Shown: positions 62,435 through 64,000 of the stretch, in pieces
How positions within the stretch are numbered: the first letter of the stretch is position 1
Layout of the letters: each line of letters opens with the position of its first letter
DNA from: Methyloversatilis sp.
GTDB lineage: Bacteria > Pseudomonadota > Gammaproteobacteria > Burkholderiales > Rhodocyclaceae
Direction of reading: 5' to 3'
DNA length: 64,000 bases
Assembly: GCF_030696805.1 (NCBI RefSeq)
Contig: NZ_JAUYRO010000039.1
Coordinates: 1-64,000 of the forward strand
Made by a program: the position numbers and the translations under genes
Notes under the pieces: model-generated
The model's input: the letters and a program-made list of their open reading frames with translations, nothing else
What the model was told of the DNA's origin: nothing
Database searches by the model: none

Positions 62435-63546
62435 GAACTGCTCACCGAAACCGGGTAGGAACCGAGCACCTTCAGCGACCCTGCTTCGCCACGGATGCGG
62501 GCGACTGCCTTGCTGACGGCCGGCTCGCTCAGATGCCCTTCGATATCAACATAGAAAACGTACTGCCAGCCACCACTGCCGAAGCCGCGTACCGGACGCG
62601 ACTGCAACTTCGTCATGCTGACGCCTTCGTCGGCCAGTGGCTGCAGCAAACGCACCACGGAGCCGGACCGGTTCTGCACCGTGAAGATGAGCGAGGTTTT
62701 GTCGCGGCCCGACGGCCCGGCGTCGTGCTCACCAAGCACCAGAAACCGGGTGGTGTTTGCCGGGTCATCCTCAATGTTGGCGGCAAGGATGTGCAGGTCG
62801 TAAGCACGCGCCGCTGCCTCGCCGGCAATCGCCGCTGCGCGTTCTTCCTCGGCTGCTCGACGCGCCGCTTCGGCATTGCTGGCCACCGCCACTGCCGGCA
62901 CGCCGGGCAGGTTGCGATTGAGCCATTCGTGACACTGCGCAAGCGATTGCGAATGCGAGTAGACGCAGCGCACCTGATTCAGTGGCGTGTCGCGACTCAT
63001 CAGGTTCTGTTCGACGCGCAACATGACTTCTCCGCACACCATCTGCGTCGTACTGAGCAGCATGTCCAGTGTTCGTCCGACCGCGCCCTCGGTCGAATTC
63101 TCGACCGGAACGACGCCATACGCCGCATTACCGGCTTCCACGGCGCGGAACACATCGTCAATCGTGGCCAGTGGCAGCAGCGCCGGCGCCGAACCAAAAT
63201 GCCGGCGCGCCGCGCTTTCGGAAAAGGTACCGGCCGGGCCGAGGAAGGCGACAGTAAGCGGCTGCTCCAGCGCAAGACAGTGCGACATGATTTCGCGGAA
63301 CACCGTCTTGACCGCATGGCCGGGCAGCGGACCCGGATTGTTCTCCTCGAGCCGGCGTAGCACCTGTGCTTCGCGTTCCGGTCGGTAGATGTTGCCCTGC
63401 TTGATCTCGCCGATGCGGTGCGCAACACGCGCCCGCTCGGAAATGAGCTGCAGCACGCGCTGATCGATGTCGTCGATCGCATCACGCAGCTTCAGCAATT
63501 CTTCAAGCTCGGAAGTGGATGTCGGGGAAGTCGGATCGGATGCCAT
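62431..63546 (-). CDS. pheA: Bifunctional chorismate mutase/prephenate dehydratase
   Basis: 371 aa P-protein. N-terminal AroQ chorismate mutase (about 15-95, LRDAIDDIDQRVLQLISERARVAHRIGEIK), prephenate dehydratase (about 100-275, TVAFLGPAGTFSESAARRHFG), and a C-terminal ACT domain (about 285-365) for phenylalanine feedback (SLIFTVQNRSGSVVRLLQPL). The ACT ESRP-type region reads QSRPVRGFG. It starts 3 nt after serC. Confidence 0.96.
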   Translation of the reverse strand: MASDPTSPTSTSELEELLKLRDAIDDIDQRVLQLISERARVAHRIGEIKQGNIYRPEREAQVLRRLEENNPGPLPGHAVKTVFREIMSHCLALEQPLTVAFLGPAGTFSESAARRHFGSAPALLPLATIDDVFRAVEAGNAAYGVVPVENSTEGAVGRTLDMLLSTTQMVCGEVMLRVEQNLMSRDTPLNQVRCVYSHSQSLAQCHEWLNRNLPGVPAVAVASNAEAARRAAEEERAAAIAGEAAARAYDLHILAANIEDDPANTTRFLVLGEHDAGPSGRDKTSLIFTVQNRSGSVVRLLQPLADEGVSMTKLQSRPVRGFGSGGWQYVFYVDIEGHLSEPAVSKAVARIRGEAGSLKVLGSYPVSVSSS

Positions 63547-63549
63547 CGT

Positions 63550-64000
63550 TCAACCATACCTGCGTTCAAATTCAGTCATGTAGTCGGCCAGTGCCCGCGC
63601 ACCGTCGAGCGGCATTGCGTTGTACAGCGAGGCGCGCACACCGCCCACCGCGCGATGCCCCTTCAGGTTGATCAGCCCGCGCCGGCGCGCCCCATCGAGA
63701 AAGCGTGTTTCCAGCCGCGGCTCGCGGAGGAAGAACGGTATGTTCATGCGCGAACGCGACCCGGGCTGGATGCGATTCGCATACAGCTTCGAGCCATCGA
63801 GCACGTCGTAGATCCGCGAAGACTTTGCCGCATTCTCGCGCTGCATCGCCGCGACGCCACCCACCTTCTTCAGGTGCTCGAACACCAGTCCGGCAACCCA
63901 GATCATGAACGCCGCAGGCGTGTTGTACATCGAATCCCACTCGACGTGGCGCGCATAGTTCATCACCGATGGCACCGCAGCGCGTGCGCGGTGCAGCAGG
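63550..64000 (-). CDS. serC: Phosphoserine aminotransferase, C-terminal part (cut by window edge)
   Basis: About 150 codons of the C-terminal half are present; the gene continues beyond 64000, with the frame open to the edge. It reads MNYARHVEWDSMYNTPAAFMIWVAGLVFEHLKKVGGV, then LINLKGHRAVGGVRASLYNAMP near the end, the SerC signature. The PLP lysine lies outside the window. SerC makes phosphoserine and serves pyridoxine synthesis. Sits upstream of pheA as in many proteobacteria. Confidence 0.95.
   Translation of the reverse strand, partial: LLHRARAAVPSVMNYARHVEWDSMYNTPAAFMIWVAGLVFEHLKKVGGVAAMQRENAAKSSRIYDVLDGSKLYANRIQPGSRSRMNIPFFLREPRLETRFLDGARRRGLINLKGHRAVGGVRASLYNAMPLDGARALADYMTEFERRYG

Overview
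The window is a GC-rich chromosomal segment of a motile betaproteobacterium. Three syntenies support this: surE-pcm-nlpD-rpoS, thrS-infC-rpmI-rplT-pheS-pheT-ihfA-merR, and serC-pheA-hisC-tyrA-aroA-cmk-rpsA-ihfB-lapA-lapB-hldA. A full polar-type flagellar locus and several PEP-CTERM proteins suggest a Rhodocyclales-like lineage. Methyloversatilis is a guess from gene content, not something proved here. I saw no insertion sequence, prophage or CRISPR array.

Layout. 1-4377: tRNA-Thr, a REC-PAS-histidine kinase with its NarL-type regulator, and a diguanylate cyclase that has a FliA-type promoter. 4378-5190: a long gene-poor gap with three REP-like palindromes and the fliC promoter. 5191-11690: late flagellar genes fliC-flaG-fliD-fliS-fliT, a FliK-like gene, an FlhB C-domain gene and a YcgR-like brake. 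11819-13448: a membrane kinase whose sensor resembles the plant ethylene receptor, plus a single-domain response regulator. 13643-21217: an accessory island with five PEP-CTERM proteins (two are metalloprotease-like), a beta-CASP nuclease, a VOC protein and an unknown membrane protein. 21271-37201: the flagellar basal body and export locus. It has fliE and fleSR on the minus strand and fliFGHIJK, fliLMN and fliOPQR on the plus strand, interrupted by yqaE and a second diguanylate cyclase. 37205-37400: a 70-bp tandem repeat with covarying hairpins. 37429-64000: housekeeping genes, all on the minus strand. They cover stationary-phase sigma and repair, Phe-tRNA synthetase, ribosomal proteins, intermembrane lipid transport, cysteine synthesis, LPS control, and aromatic amino acid and serine synthesis. 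The window edge cuts serC.

How the parts connect. Promoter-like sequences suggest a flagellar hierarchy. Sigma-54 sites precede fleSR, fliE and fliK, and FleR is a sigma-54 activator. TAAA-N15-(G/T)CCG FliA sites precede fliC, fliL and the first diguanylate cyclase. Two cyclases with intact inhibitory sites plus a PilZ brake put c-di-GMP control inside the motility locus. A Fur-box-like palindrome and a possible sigma-54 site lie between the divergent PEP-CTERM units, but no exosortase is encoded here. Start codons were chosen by eye from ribosome-binding sites, overlaps and family N-termini.
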